The notes: generated by a model from the sequence alone, not told the origin. Counted from the first letter of the stretch, positions 1 through 7,565 are shown. The stretch is 13,872 nucleotides of DNA from Promethearchaeota archaeon (GCA_016839425.1 JAEOUI010000347.1:1-13872), one strand, 5' to 3'. Program-made: numbers and translations.

Positions 1-506
1 GAATCGAAGAACTTGAAGAAAACAACATTAAACGATATGATATTCCACTAATTGGTATCGTAGAAAAAAGATACGAACTTTATTCTCCAAGAGTTTTAGA
101 AATTCAACACGCTATAGGAGCAGAATTACTCAACGAAAGTGCTATTGCGGGGCTTAGTAATTGTGTGGAAAATTATGTGATTGGTGCAATGAACGCTCAA
201 TCTGCCTTAAAATATTTACGCCAAGTAAAGAACTTTGCGTTTATTACTGGAGGTGATCGTTCTGATTTAATCTTGGCGGCGCTTGATCAAGAAGTCTCCA
301 CCCTCATTCTCACCGGTTTCATCCAACCCGATACGAATGTTATTACGGCGGCAAATAAAAAAGAAATACCTATATTACTAAGTCCTTCCGATACATATAC
401 AACCATGAGAAATATTGATAGGCTTAAACCAGGTCTTCAATCAGATGAAATCCAACTTATCGCAGATTTAGTCCAAGAATCGTTTGATTGGAGCGTGTTG
501 GAATAA
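1..506 (+). CDS. DRTGG-domain protein, C-terminal part (BioD-like/Pta-related family), 5' end outside window
   Basis: The frame is open from base 3 to the TAA at 504-506, giving 167 residues with no start in the window. A GTG at 165 opens a shorter frame, but the sequence before it (for example the segment IPLIGIVEKRYELYSPR) continues the same fold, so this is a truncated longer gene and not a small one. The pattern AFITGGDRSDLILAAL (GGDRSD at nt 249-266), followed by LILTG and then a segment ending in DTYTT, is typical of the DRTGG domain. In archaea this domain follows a BioD-like P-loop ATPase in proteins annotated as phosphotransacetylase-family. The domain is regulatory or ligand-binding in Pta and CBS-type proteins; the function of the archaeal stand-alone form is not well defined. 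No Pta catalytic domain follows, because the gene ends right after the DRTGG domain. The family call is fairly sure; the biochemical role is unknown. Confidence 0.8.
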   Translation, partial: IEELEENNIKRYDIPLIGIVEKRYELYSPRVLEIQHAIGAELLNESAIAGLSNCVENYVIGAMNAQSALKYLRQVKNFAFITGGDRSDLILAALDQEVSTLILTGFIQPDTNVITAANKKEIPILLSPSDTYTTMRNIDRLKPGLQSDEIQLIADLVQESFDWSVLE

Positions 507-520
507 ACATTTAGTATTTT

Positions 521-555
521 AGGTTGTATTAACCTTTATTATTTTATTCTTTTTT
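521..555 (+). terminator. Possible terminator after the DRTGG gene
   Basis: A 5-bp stem (AGGTT 521-525 with AACCT 531-535, five-base loop) is followed by a T-rich stretch ending in six T at 550-555. It lies 15 nt after the stop codon. Archaeal termination depends mainly on the U tract; the hairpin is weak and may be chance in AT-rich DNA. Confidence 0.35.
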
Positions 556-631
556 GTTAATAATTTTTATTATTGTATGAAATTGGTCCTTATCCATTTA
601 AATATCGAGATTTATTTTTGATAAATAACAA

Positions 632-705
632 TTAGGAAAATAATCAAAAGACAATAATTCATGACGATTTTAATATATAAAATATAAAATCGTCTATTTT
701 CCTAA
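632..705 (+). promoter_or_regulatory. TATA promoter inside nested inverted repeats, upstream of the acyl-CoA dehydrogenase
   Basis: An inner perfect 10-bp inverted repeat (GACGATTTTA at 663-672, TAAAATCGTC at 685-694) has a 12-bp spacer holding a TATA element (TATATAAAA, 674-682). An outer perfect 11-bp inverted repeat (TTAGGAAAATA at 632-642, TATTTTCCTAA at 695-705) has its right arm directly abutting the inner one. With initiation about 25 nt after the TATA box, transcription would begin near 700-705, leaving a leader of about 25 nt that holds the ribosome site GAGGT (714-718). The left arms would then lie outside the transcript, so these repeats read better as protein-binding operators than as an RNA hairpin. 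A repressor bound here would block TBP/TFB. The regulator is not identifiable from the window. Confidence 0.6.
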
Positions 706-727
706 AGAATAAAGAGGTATAATTAAG

Positions 728-1969
728 ATGTTTGATGCAGATCTAATTAGGAACATAACGATAATTGGGGCAGGACATCAAGGTCACGCAATCGTCCAAG
801 GAGCGTTGATGGGCAACTTTAATGAGGTAATTCTTAATAGCACCACGATGCCTTCGATACAGAAGGGCGTGGATCGAATTTTAAATAGCAAATCCTATGG
901 ATTGAATGTCTTGGAACGAAAAGGTTTATTACCAAAAGGATATAATAGTCATACTTTCTTGAAGAAATTAATTCTTGAGAGCGACTTGAAAAAGGCCGTT
1001 AAAAATACAGATTTCGTGATTGAGTGTGCTTACGAAAAAATGGATGTTAAAAAAAAGATTTTTAGAATATTAGGTAAGTATTCTCCACCCCATGCTATCC
1101 TTGCAACTAATACATCAACAATGAGCATTAGCTCGATAGCTAAAGCTTCGAAAAGAGAGTCATATGTCGTTGGAATGCATTTTCTCAATCCTCTTGGGTC
1201 AAGACTAGTTGAAATAACAAAAGGAAAGCATTCATCTCTTAAAACTGTAGAGATCGCCAGAAAAATTGCGCAGGAGATTAAATGCTTGAAGGGGAGAAGA
1301 ACGATTATCACGCTCCAAAAAGAATCTCTTGGTTTCGTGACAAATCGTATCGTAGGGACAATTGAATTATACTTTAATTGGTGCATTAATGAAGCGTTTA
1401 AGCTTGGAATAAGCTTTGAACAATTGGATGCAGATGTGATTCATTTTATGCCAAAAGGAATGTGTAAGATGTGTGATTTAATGGGGATTGATACAATTTA
1501 TAATTCGTTTAAGTATCTTGAAAATAACCTTTCTCCAGATTTCAGGCCTTCTGACATATTTAAATCGTTGATCAAACAAGGAAATTTAGGGAAAAAGGTT
1601 GGAAAGGGATTCTACGATTGGTCAAAAGGAGAGCCAATAATAAAAAGGTCAAATAGAGCTAATCTAGTAAATCCCTTGCTAATTCAAGCGATCTTACTCA
1701 ACGAGGGATGTAAGATCTTGGAGGAAGATATTGTTAAGACCGCTCGAGAAGTAGATATCGCAATTTACGAAGGATATAACATGCCTGGACCGTTTTCAAA
1801 TGGAATTAAAAAATATCAATTATATTGCACATTATTAGAGGATTTCTCTAAAACGACAGGATATAAATATTTAAAACCTTGTAAATTGCTCAAAACAGGA
1901 AAATTTCTACAAATATTGAAAGAAGAAAAAGCAAAAACGAAAAAACCCATATTAGAAAATATTATCTGA
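728..1969 (+). CDS. 3-hydroxyacyl-CoA dehydrogenase (3-hydroxybutyryl-CoA dehydrogenase type)
   Basis: This enzyme should oxidise (S)-3-hydroxyacyl-CoA to 3-oxoacyl-CoA with NAD(P), or run in reverse, in cytosolic fatty-acid or butyrate-type CoA metabolism. The N-terminal Rossmann fold starts with GAGHQG (residues 14-19). The family catalytic and substrate residues are visible: Ser130 in NTSTMS, His151 in GMHFLNP, Glu162 in VEITKG and Asn206 in FVTNRIVG. A first C-terminal 3HCDH domain (about 200-298) ends in the usual KGFYDW, and a second such domain follows (about 315-395, LLNEGCKILEE...MPGPF). The 413-residue length fits the two-domain archaeal form without a fused crotonase. The ATG at 728 is supported by GAGGT 9 nt upstream. 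After the second beta strand the usual acidic NAD-ribose ligand is replaced by Asn37-Ser38, so cofactor preference is uncertain. Its own promoter with operator-like repeats lies upstream; the next gene is convergent, 59 bp away. Confidence 0.9.
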   Translation: MFDADLIRNITIIGAGHQGHAIVQGALMGNFNEVILNSTTMPSIQKGVDRILNSKSYGLNVLERKGLLPKGYNSHTFLKKLILESDLKKAVKNTDFVIECAYEKMDVKKKIFRILGKYSPPHAILATNTSTMSISSIAKASKRESYVVGMHFLNPLGSRLVEITKGKHSSLKTVEIARKIAQEIKCLKGRRTIITLQKESLGFVTNRIVGTIELYFNWCINEAFKLGISFEQLDADVIHFMPKGMCKMCDLMGIDTIYNSFKYLENNLSPDFRPSDIFKSLIKQGNLGKKVGKGFYDWSKGEPIIKRSNRANLVNPLLIQAILLNEGCKILEEDIVKTAREVDIAIYEGYNMPGPFSNGIKKYQLYCTLLEDFSKTTGYKYLKPCKLLKTGKFLQILKEEKAKTKKPILENII

Positions 1970-1995
1970 ATCAAATATATTTAAAAAATTAATTG

Positions 1996-2004
1996 AAAAA
2001 AAAA
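1996..2004 (-). terminator. T9 tract after the IdeS-like protease gene
   Basis: Nine consecutive A on the + strand read as nine T on the - strand, 25-33 nt past the stop of the protease gene. A T run of this length shortly after a stop is the usual archaeal termination signal. It sits in the 59-bp space between two convergent genes. Confidence 0.5.
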
Positions 2005-2028
2005 GAACTGAAATTATAAATAATGTGG

Positions 2029-4419
2029 TTATTTTTTCGCTAACTTAATAGCACATTGAGAGCTTGTCCACGAGAGCTTATGGCAGGAAATTGCTTCAGA
2101 ATAATTTCCAGAATCCAAAAGATCTTGAGCTGATAAGAGAAGTCCGTTTGCTTTTGAAAGCTTACAATCGACAATATCTTGCAATTTATCATTTCCTACT
2201 GGTGTGTTTTCAGCATCCTCTAATGCAACTCGGGCGATCAGTTCGTCGGCCTTTACTAACTTCAGGATGATCGATTCGAAAACCTGATTTTCTTCTTCTA
2301 AAGCTAGTATTTTCGCTTCGAGGTAAGTAGTATCGAGTCCTTTTGCCTCTAACCAAGCGATTCTTTTTTCTAACCTGCAGATCTCCATGTTATTGTGGAA
2401 TATCTTAAGCTCCAAGTGGTTCACGGCTGCTCTTTCGTGAGAAAAGACACTAGTTCCAAACATTGGATTCAAGCGAATCTCGTCCTCCCAGAGTTTTTCG
2501 CAAAGGCTATGCTCTATTTGGTGAATAATATGATCAAGCTTCACATCCGAACAGAAGCATCCCGTTTTGAGCGAACCCAACTCTTCAATTGCTAAAAGTT
2601 TGAGGTCTCTCGGACCAAGAACGGTTATATTAATCAATTCTACGGAAATACCAAGATCGTCGTCTAATACCGAGAGTGTTATGGTATAAACTCCTGGTTC
2701 TGAAAATATATGCATTTGAACATCAGTTACGATTACGGGAGATCCCCCAAATAAGTAGGTTGTCATTGTTTCGGGAGTTCCATCACCCCAATTCCAAATA
2801 AATGTTAAGTCATCGGTTCCAAGGTCGGTGGCCGTCGCAGAGAAGGTAGCTGGATCGAGCATTACAACGATGTTTTCCTCGAGCTCAAAAGAATTTATCT
2901 GTGATACGCTTTCAATACTCGCAGAGGGATTAACATTGTAAACAACCACGCTAGTGGTATCGGAATCGATTCCTCCATCATCGTCAGAAACGAATACGTT
3001 AACGATGTAAGAATCTGAGGGCGTACCGGTAGGATTATCGTCAATGTATTGATGTGTCAGGCTAAATGTAGTGGTTCCAGGACCAAAGTTATGGCTCTCT
3101 GTAGCCCCTTCGCCCCAGTTAATGGACAAGACGAATGTATCTTCGGGACTTAGATCGCTAATACTACCGCTAATGATCGCAATACCATTTTCATCGATAC
3201 TATCATCATTAATAGTTAATACTGGAGCCGCATTATTTACAGTAACGGTTGCCGTGTCAATATCTCGAAGCCTTCCATCAAATACCTCTAAATAAACCGT
3301 ACCCGTATAATCATCATTCCAAGTATGGGCTGCTGTTGGACTTGTTGACCAAGCAGTATCCCAGGTTCCATCGCCGTTAAAATCCCATCGATACTCTAAA
3401 GTATCCCCATCAGGGTCTGTAGATGCGGTCGCATCAAAAGTGATCGCAATGCCCTCGGTTCCGACCGTATTGGCAAGACTCGCTGTTGGGCGGGTATCTC
3501 CGGGAAATGGTGCTAAAGATCCAACGCCTCCGATGCACCATCCATCACCATAATTTGGCATGACCCAATAGTTCCCTGTAGCATTCCATTCCACGGCATA
3601 GTATCGAAGAATATCATCTGGATTGTTGTTATTCTTACTGTTATCAGAATCAGTCACCCAGAGTCCTAGGTAATAATCCTCCTTATCTACTATTGGATCC
3701 AATGCTGAATCATAATTAAATCCCCACACGGTAATGACATGTCCTCCATCTCCTACGACAGGATAAATGTGAATTCCAACGGCCTTACCCGCCATTAATT
3801 CGCTACGTATGTTTGGTAATGTATCTGGGTTTGACCAATCCATACTATTATATGTAGGTGCGCTATAAGTCGTCCAAAATCCCAGGTGATCAACATACTC
3901 CGATGGTGTTCCGTTAGTATAATTTGGTAAGGTTCCGTCAAACCACCAATCGATACCATCGTATACATATCCTCCATAATCGGTTATGTGTTCGTAAAAA
4001 TATTCAAAAAAATCGTCTGTATTTCCGTGCACCATGGTGCCCGCAAAACCCCATCCGGTCCATTCTAACATGTTACACGCCGTAGCTGCCCAGCATAATA
4101 AATCGTCCTTATCACCAGGATTGTCCGGTGCGGGATTTCCCGCTCCATCGCTTCCTGGAGCCTTTTCGGCGTCGCACCAAAAACCGCCGTGTTGTTCGAA
4201 GAGAAGATATTCCGTTCCGGTTGGGGCGTCCTGTTGAGATACTACCCAATCTCCTCCGACATTACTTCCCGCAAGCGCTACTGTTTTTGGATTGAAAATT
4301 GTATTATTTGCGCTTGAAGTGATACTAATTGTCGAGAACAAGGTCGAAAACAAGAGAAAAGTTGTAATACTCAATACTACTTTAATATATTCTTTATTTT
4401 TTATGGTTTTCCCACTCAC
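2029..4419 (-). CDS. Secreted IdeS/Mac-like (C66) cysteine protease with three PKD-like domains and a Cys-rich helical C-terminus
   Basis: The start is GTG (4417-4419); no ATG occurs before residue 118 and the first codons encode a good signal peptide: Lys-rich 1-14, hydrophobic 14-32, likely cleavage near Ala37. Residues about 75-305 follow the streptococcal IdeS fold in order: KDDLLCWAATACNML (Cys109), FFEYFYEHITDY, ELMAGKAVGIHIYP, GGHVITVWG (His227), VTDSDN (Asp257, Asp259) and a final beta region near 275-302. These match IdeS Cys94, His262, Asp284 and Asp286 as I remember that sequence; the oxyanion Lys84 has no clear match. Three PKD/Ig-like beta domains follow (about 309-397, 399-497, 498-601; motifs YRWDFNGDG, INWGEG, WNWGDG). 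The last 195 residues are helical, with a likely coiled coil at 660-725 and seven Cys, while the PKD part has none. No C-terminal membrane anchor is seen. The protein likely acts outside the cell or on the S-layer; its substrate is unknown. Higher GC than the GTPase genes. Confidence 0.78.
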   Translation of the reverse strand: MSGKTIKNKEYIKVVLSITTFLLFSTLFSTISITSSANNTIFNPKTVALAGSNVGGDWVVSQQDAPTGTEYLLFEQHGGFWCDAEKAPGSDGAGNPAPDNPGDKDDLLCWAATACNMLEWTGWGFAGTMVHGNTDDFFEYFYEHITDYGGYVYDGIDWWFDGTLPNYTNGTPSEYVDHLGFWTTYSAPTYNSMDWSNPDTLPNIRSELMAGKAVGIHIYPVVGDGGHVITVWGFNYDSALDPIVDKEDYYLGLWVTDSDNSKNNNNPDDILRYYAVEWNATGNYWVMPNYGDGWCIGGVGSLAPFPGDTRPTASLANTVGTEGIAITFDATASTDPDGDTLEYRWDFNGDGTWDTAWSTSPTAAHTWNDDYTGTVYLEVFDGRLRDIDTATVTVNNAAPVLTINDDSIDENGIAIISGSISDLSPEDTFVLSINWGEGATESHNFGPGTTTFSLTHQYIDDNPTGTPSDSYIVNVFVSDDDGGIDSDTTSVVVYNVNPSASIESVSQINSFELEENIVVMLDPATFSATATDLGTDDLTFIWNWGDGTPETMTTYLFGGSPVIVTDVQMHIFSEPGVYTITLSVLDDDLGISVELINITVLGPRDLKLLAIEELGSLKTGCFCSDVKLDHIIHQIEHSLCEKLWEDEIRLNPMFGTSVFSHERAAVNHLELKIFHNNMEICRLEKRIAWLEAKGLDTTYLEAKILALEEENQVFESIILKLVKADELIARVALEDAENTPVGNDKLQDIVDCKLSKANGLLLSAQDLLDSGNYSEAISCHKLSWTSSQCAIKLAKK

Positions 4420-4442
4420 GATTATTTCAACTTCTTAAGTTT

Positions 4443-4463
4443 AGGATTTCGCTATATAATCCT
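4443..4463 (-). promoter_or_regulatory. TATA-like promoter of the protease gene with a short flanking inverted repeat
   Basis: On the - strand ATTATATA (+ strand 4453-4460) lies about 38 nt before the GTG start, which implies a very short leader or none. A 6-bp inverted repeat (AGGATT 4443-4448, AATCCT 4458-4463) brackets it. The TATA call is plausible; a 6-bp repeat may be chance. Confidence 0.4.
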
Positions 4464-4574
4464 TACTACTATTAGATGATCAGTGAATATCGTGCGTGTT
4501 TTAAAAATGTTTTTGGAATGATTGTTAAGGATTTTAAATCCATTAAAAATTTAAAAATTTTTTTTAAATGAATT

Positions 4575-5963
4575 TTAATTTGTTAATCCTCTTTTCGCAA
4601 ATACTTCTTTTAACTCTGAAATCACTTGGCTTCTTAAAAAAAGACCTGAATTTTGTAATTCTACTGATTTAGGAGATTCGACAGATTGTTTCGGAGGATT
4701 TAGCGGTGGAAGTTCTGAAAGAGAATTTGGTTGTAGCTCTTCTTTTTTAGTTAATATTTCTTCCTTTCCAATTTTTTTTGGCTCTAAATTTTCTTTAATT
4801 GGTTTGGGCATGCTTTTTAATCGTTGAGGCGGTCCAGAAATCATTCCTTTTTTTTTCTTCTTTTTTCCAGATTTTTTAGATTCTGAATAATATTCTAAAG
4901 CATAATTCTCAAAGGGAATTGCAATTTGAGATCTTAAATATTCAGTATGTGATAAACGATTTAAGGAATTTCTTATTCCAGAGAGCTCAGACGCAAACTT
5001 ATCCATGAGCTTTAGGTTAATGTCCATTATTTGCTGAAACTTTTCCTGAATATCGTCATTTATTGATGCATTTGATGTTTCGGGATTTAATTCGGTTTGA
5101 AGTGAAAAAATATTCTTTATATTTGATACAATATCAGGTGTGCTCGAATATATATTGTATAAACTCGTTCGAATTAATTCGAAGTTCCATGAATTTTCCC
5201 TATTCTTAATTAAGTTAGCAAATTTTTCTGAAAGATATTCTAACTTGATTTGAAACTCAGGATCTTCAAGCAAATCAGAATCCGCCTTATTTAGCAATAT
5301 CATTAAGAAGGGAGATTCTTTCAAGTACTCTAATGTATCTAAAATATCGCTTAAATATTTGGTTGCTTTTTCGTATCTAAGGTCATCTTGTGAATCTACA
5401 ACAAATATCAATACATCTAATTGGACAAAGTATTTATCAGGTTCCTCCAAGTATTCTTCAATATGTCTTTCTTGGCCTCCTAAATCCCATATGATCAAAT
5501 TTAGTCTTTTCGTGTCGTATTCCTCGATATTCACTCCAATAGTTGGTTCGAGATTAATCATATCCTTATAATTATGATCGTTGATAAGGCGATTAATTAA
5601 AGAGGTTTTACCAGCATAATCTAATCCTGCAATTACGACTTTATTTTTCGCTTGTTTATTATATGATGATCGTTTATTCCAAGCGTTAGAAACCAAATTT
5701 GCGCCAATTATGGCATTTTTAACGATATTTGGATTTAATTTCTTCTTTTTAATAAGTTTTGATATCTCATCACTATCTGCGTTTGCTATATCTCTTAGTG
5801 TTGCAATGTCTTGTTCATTAAAAGCCTTGACAATTGTTTCATCAAATTTTTTAATCTTATCAATAGTTAAATCAAGTATATTTGACAATTTTTGAGGATA
5901 ATATTCAATTTCTAAAAATCTATCACAAAAATATTTGATTATCTTTTTTACTGATTCCGACAT
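4575..5963 (-). CDS. Arf-family small GTPase with N-terminal HhH-like domain and disordered Lys/Pro-rich tail
   Basis: A complete G domain spans about 106-287: G1 GLDYAGKTS (113-121), G2 Thr141 in EPTIG, G3 WDLGGQ (159-164, catalytic Gln164), G4 NKAD (225-228) and G5 TSL (266-268). The WDxGGQ box and the GLDxAGKT P-loop are hallmarks of Arf/Arl/Sar, not Ras or Rab. Before it, residues 25-95 form a helical unit whose pattern (TLRDIANADSDEISKLIKKKK) resembles a helix-hairpin-helix/SAM-like domain, in place of the Arf amphipathic helix and myristoyl-Gly2. After it come a helical segment (300-360), a Lys cluster (363-372), a Pro/Ser/Lys-rich low-complexity stretch (375-437) and a final predicted helix (440-460), which could be a tethered binding peptide. 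Third gene of a - strand GTPase run, 49 bp after the previous stop. The role is probably a GTP-dependent switch; membrane or partner target unknown. ATG 5961-5963 has no clear Shine-Dalgarno site. Confidence 0.85.
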   Translation of the reverse strand: MSESVKKIIKYFCDRFLEIEYYPQKLSNILDLTIDKIKKFDETIVKAFNEQDIATLRDIANADSDEISKLIKKKKLNPNIVKNAIIGANLVSNAWNKRSSYNKQAKNKVVIAGLDYAGKTSLINRLINDHNYKDMINLEPTIGVNIEEYDTKRLNLIIWDLGGQERHIEEYLEEPDKYFVQLDVLIFVVDSQDDLRYEKATKYLSDILDTLEYLKESPFLMILLNKADSDLLEDPEFQIKLEYLSEKFANLIKNRENSWNFELIRTSLYNIYSSTPDIVSNIKNIFSLQTELNPETSNASINDDIQEKFQQIMDINLKLMDKFASELSGIRNSLNRLSHTEYLRSQIAIPFENYALEYYSESKKSGKKKKKKGMISGPPQRLKSMPKPIKENLEPKKIGKEEILTKKEELQPNSLSELPPLNPPKQSVESPKSVELQNSGLFLRSQVISELKEVFAKRGLTN

Positions 5964-6012
5964 GAATGCATAGTAATAATCTTTATTTTTAACTATTTTT
6001 ATATTTTTAAAT

Positions 6013-7551
6013 TCAAGTGTATTTTAATCTCAGACTTTTTACAGATTCTAAAATTATCTTAATTTTGTCTAAATCTTCTTTTAACAAAGCGTGTGTTAAA
6101 TCCATTTTCAATTCTTTGATTTTTTCAAGGTCAATTGTAAATTTAGTCTTTATTTCCTCATATAAGTCGTCTAATTTTTTCATTAAAATTTTTGCAGTTT
6201 CTAAATCAAATATTTCTAAGTTTATCATTTTTTCACTATACGATTTAGTTAATTCAATTAACCATTTTCTTCCAGATTTTTTCAAGTGTTCAAGTGAAGT
6301 CAAATCGCCTGTTTTACGAAAATTCTCAAACTTATCTGCGTTCTCCTGGAATATCTCTGAAAAATGATTTGAAATAATGTTCTTGAAACGTTTTATATTT
6401 GTAGAAGGATTCAGGAAAAAGATGATTGTATAATCATTGATATTTAGGATTTCAACTTTAACATTAGTTCCTTCTAATTTAAATCCAGATAAGTCTTTCA
6501 TGTTAATTTCAAGTGAGAACTTTTCAATAGCATTAATAAACATTGGAATTAGATTGATATCGCGCATTTCTTTAATTTCAGGTTCTTGCTCGCTATTCCA
6601 AAGAAATTCTTCGATCGCACCATCATGAATTTCTGCCCTTGTTATCATGATTCCGTTATTATCCGATATTATATATCCAACAAAGATGGGAATTTTCCTT
6701 AAAATTGGTAATGAGAATCTTGATCCTGCTTTGATTTTGTTAATCTCTTTTACATTTATAATTTTAGATAATTTTTTAAAAAATTCCTTGCCTTCCTCTG
6801 TGAATTTAATAACAATTACTCCATCTAAATTTGAATATTTTACAAATTCTTTAGTTATTAATCTATCAATTATGGAATCAAATACTGTTTCTGGGATTGA
6901 GATGTAATTAAGAATCTCGTTTCGGATAAGTACACCTTTTTCATTTAAAAATTTCAAAATTTTTAATTCAAAATTAAGATTTTCAAATTCTTCTTGGTTT
7001 GAACTAGATTCTAAATTAAGAGAATTTTTTAAAATATTTATAAAAATTGAAAGGGCTCTATAATATCCCTCTTCTTCTTTTATTGTCGTATTGAAAATAC
7101 TCAAATTTGCTATATTAGAAAAGTTATTAAAGAGAATATTATTTATTTCTTGCAATTTCGATTTATTTATTAAATCTATTTTATGTAAAAACAAATATAT
7201 TTTAGAATTTGGACTTAACTCGTCTCGCTTTTTAATAATTTTTAAAGGAAAATCTATAATTTCTGTCGCTGTCATCTTGACATCCATTACAATTATTATT
7301 GCGTTTGTATTGAAAAATATGGATTCATCTTCAGTTTCCATCCATCTTTGATTTTCTTGTCCTGATAAATCGAAAACTCCAACCATATCTTCAAAATTAA
7401 TATTGATTGATTCCACTCCATATGTGGGTTCAATACCGTGTTCTAATAACGATCTGGCATCTTCTCCTTCAAAAAAGATTTTTCGTAAAGTCGTTTTTCC
7501 CGCTTCTGGAGGTCCAATAAAAATGATCTTCTTGCTCAATAATATCAACAA
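6013..7551 (-). CDS. Rag/Gtr1-like GTPase with winged-helix and longin-like domains
   Basis: The G domain (about 7-175) has G1 GPPEAGKTT (13-21), G2 Thr43 in EPTYG, G3 FDLSGQ (60-65, Gln65), G4 HKID (123-126) and G5 TTI (155-157), followed by a stretch ending YYRALS. HKxD in place of NKxD, and the TSIWDE...AWS-like region after G5, are marks of RagA/Gtr1 GTPases. Residues about 193-262 read as a winged helix (ELKILKFLNEKG, then helices and a wing before FTEEGKEFFKK). Residues about 285-440 look longin- or roadblock-like (VGYIISDNNGIMI, NDYTIIFFLNP), and 445-510 is a helical C-terminus. The start is non-ATG. TTG at 7549-7551 gives the longest frame; TTG at 7537-7539 (MSKKIIFIG) is as likely, since neither has a clear ribosome site. 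It begins 14 nt after the upstream longin-Rag gene, so the two are almost surely co-transcribed and could form a heterodimer as RagA and RagC do. Confidence 0.82.
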   Translation of the reverse strand: MLILLSKKIIFIGPPEAGKTTLRKIFFEGEDARSLLEHGIEPTYGVESININFEDMVGVFDLSGQENQRWMETEDESIFFNTNAIIIVMDVKMTATEIIDFPLKIIKKRDELSPNSKIYLFLHKIDLINKSKLQEINNILFNNFSNIANLSIFNTTIKEEEGYYRALSIFINILKNSLNLESSSNQEEFENLNFELKILKFLNEKGVLIRNEILNYISIPETVFDSIIDRLITKEFVKYSNLDGVIVIKFTEEGKEFFKKLSKIINVKEINKIKAGSRFSLPILRKIPIFVGYIISDNNGIMITRAEIHDGAIEEFLWNSEQEPEIKEMRDINLIPMFINAIEKFSLEINMKDLSGFKLEGTNVKVEILNINDYTIIFFLNPSTNIKRFKNIISNHFSEIFQENADKFENFRKTGDLTSLEHLKKSGRKWLIELTKSYSEKMINLEIFDLETAKILMKKLDDLYEEIKTKFTIDLEKIKELKMDLTHALLKEDLDKIKIILESVKSLRLKYT

Positions 7552-7565
7552 TTAGAATTTTAAAG

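Noticed and set aside
165..506. A short 113-residue gene starting at GTG 165
   Set aside because: The frame is open to the window edge and the upstream residues belong to the same family, so this is the tail of a longer gene.
632..705. Riboswitch or attenuator hairpin in the dehydrogenase leader
   Set aside because: The TATA box lies inside the repeat, so the left arms would be upstream of the transcript start; a DNA operator fits better.
1030..1386. 118-residue - strand frame within the dehydrogenase gene
   Set aside because: It lies entirely opposite a well-supported coding region with intact catalytic motifs, and its own protein is unrecognisable.
2029..4419. Reading the protease as an IgG-cleaving virulence factor
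   Set aside because: Fold similarity does not give substrate; the setting is archaeal and the oxyanion Lys of IdeS has no clear counterpart.
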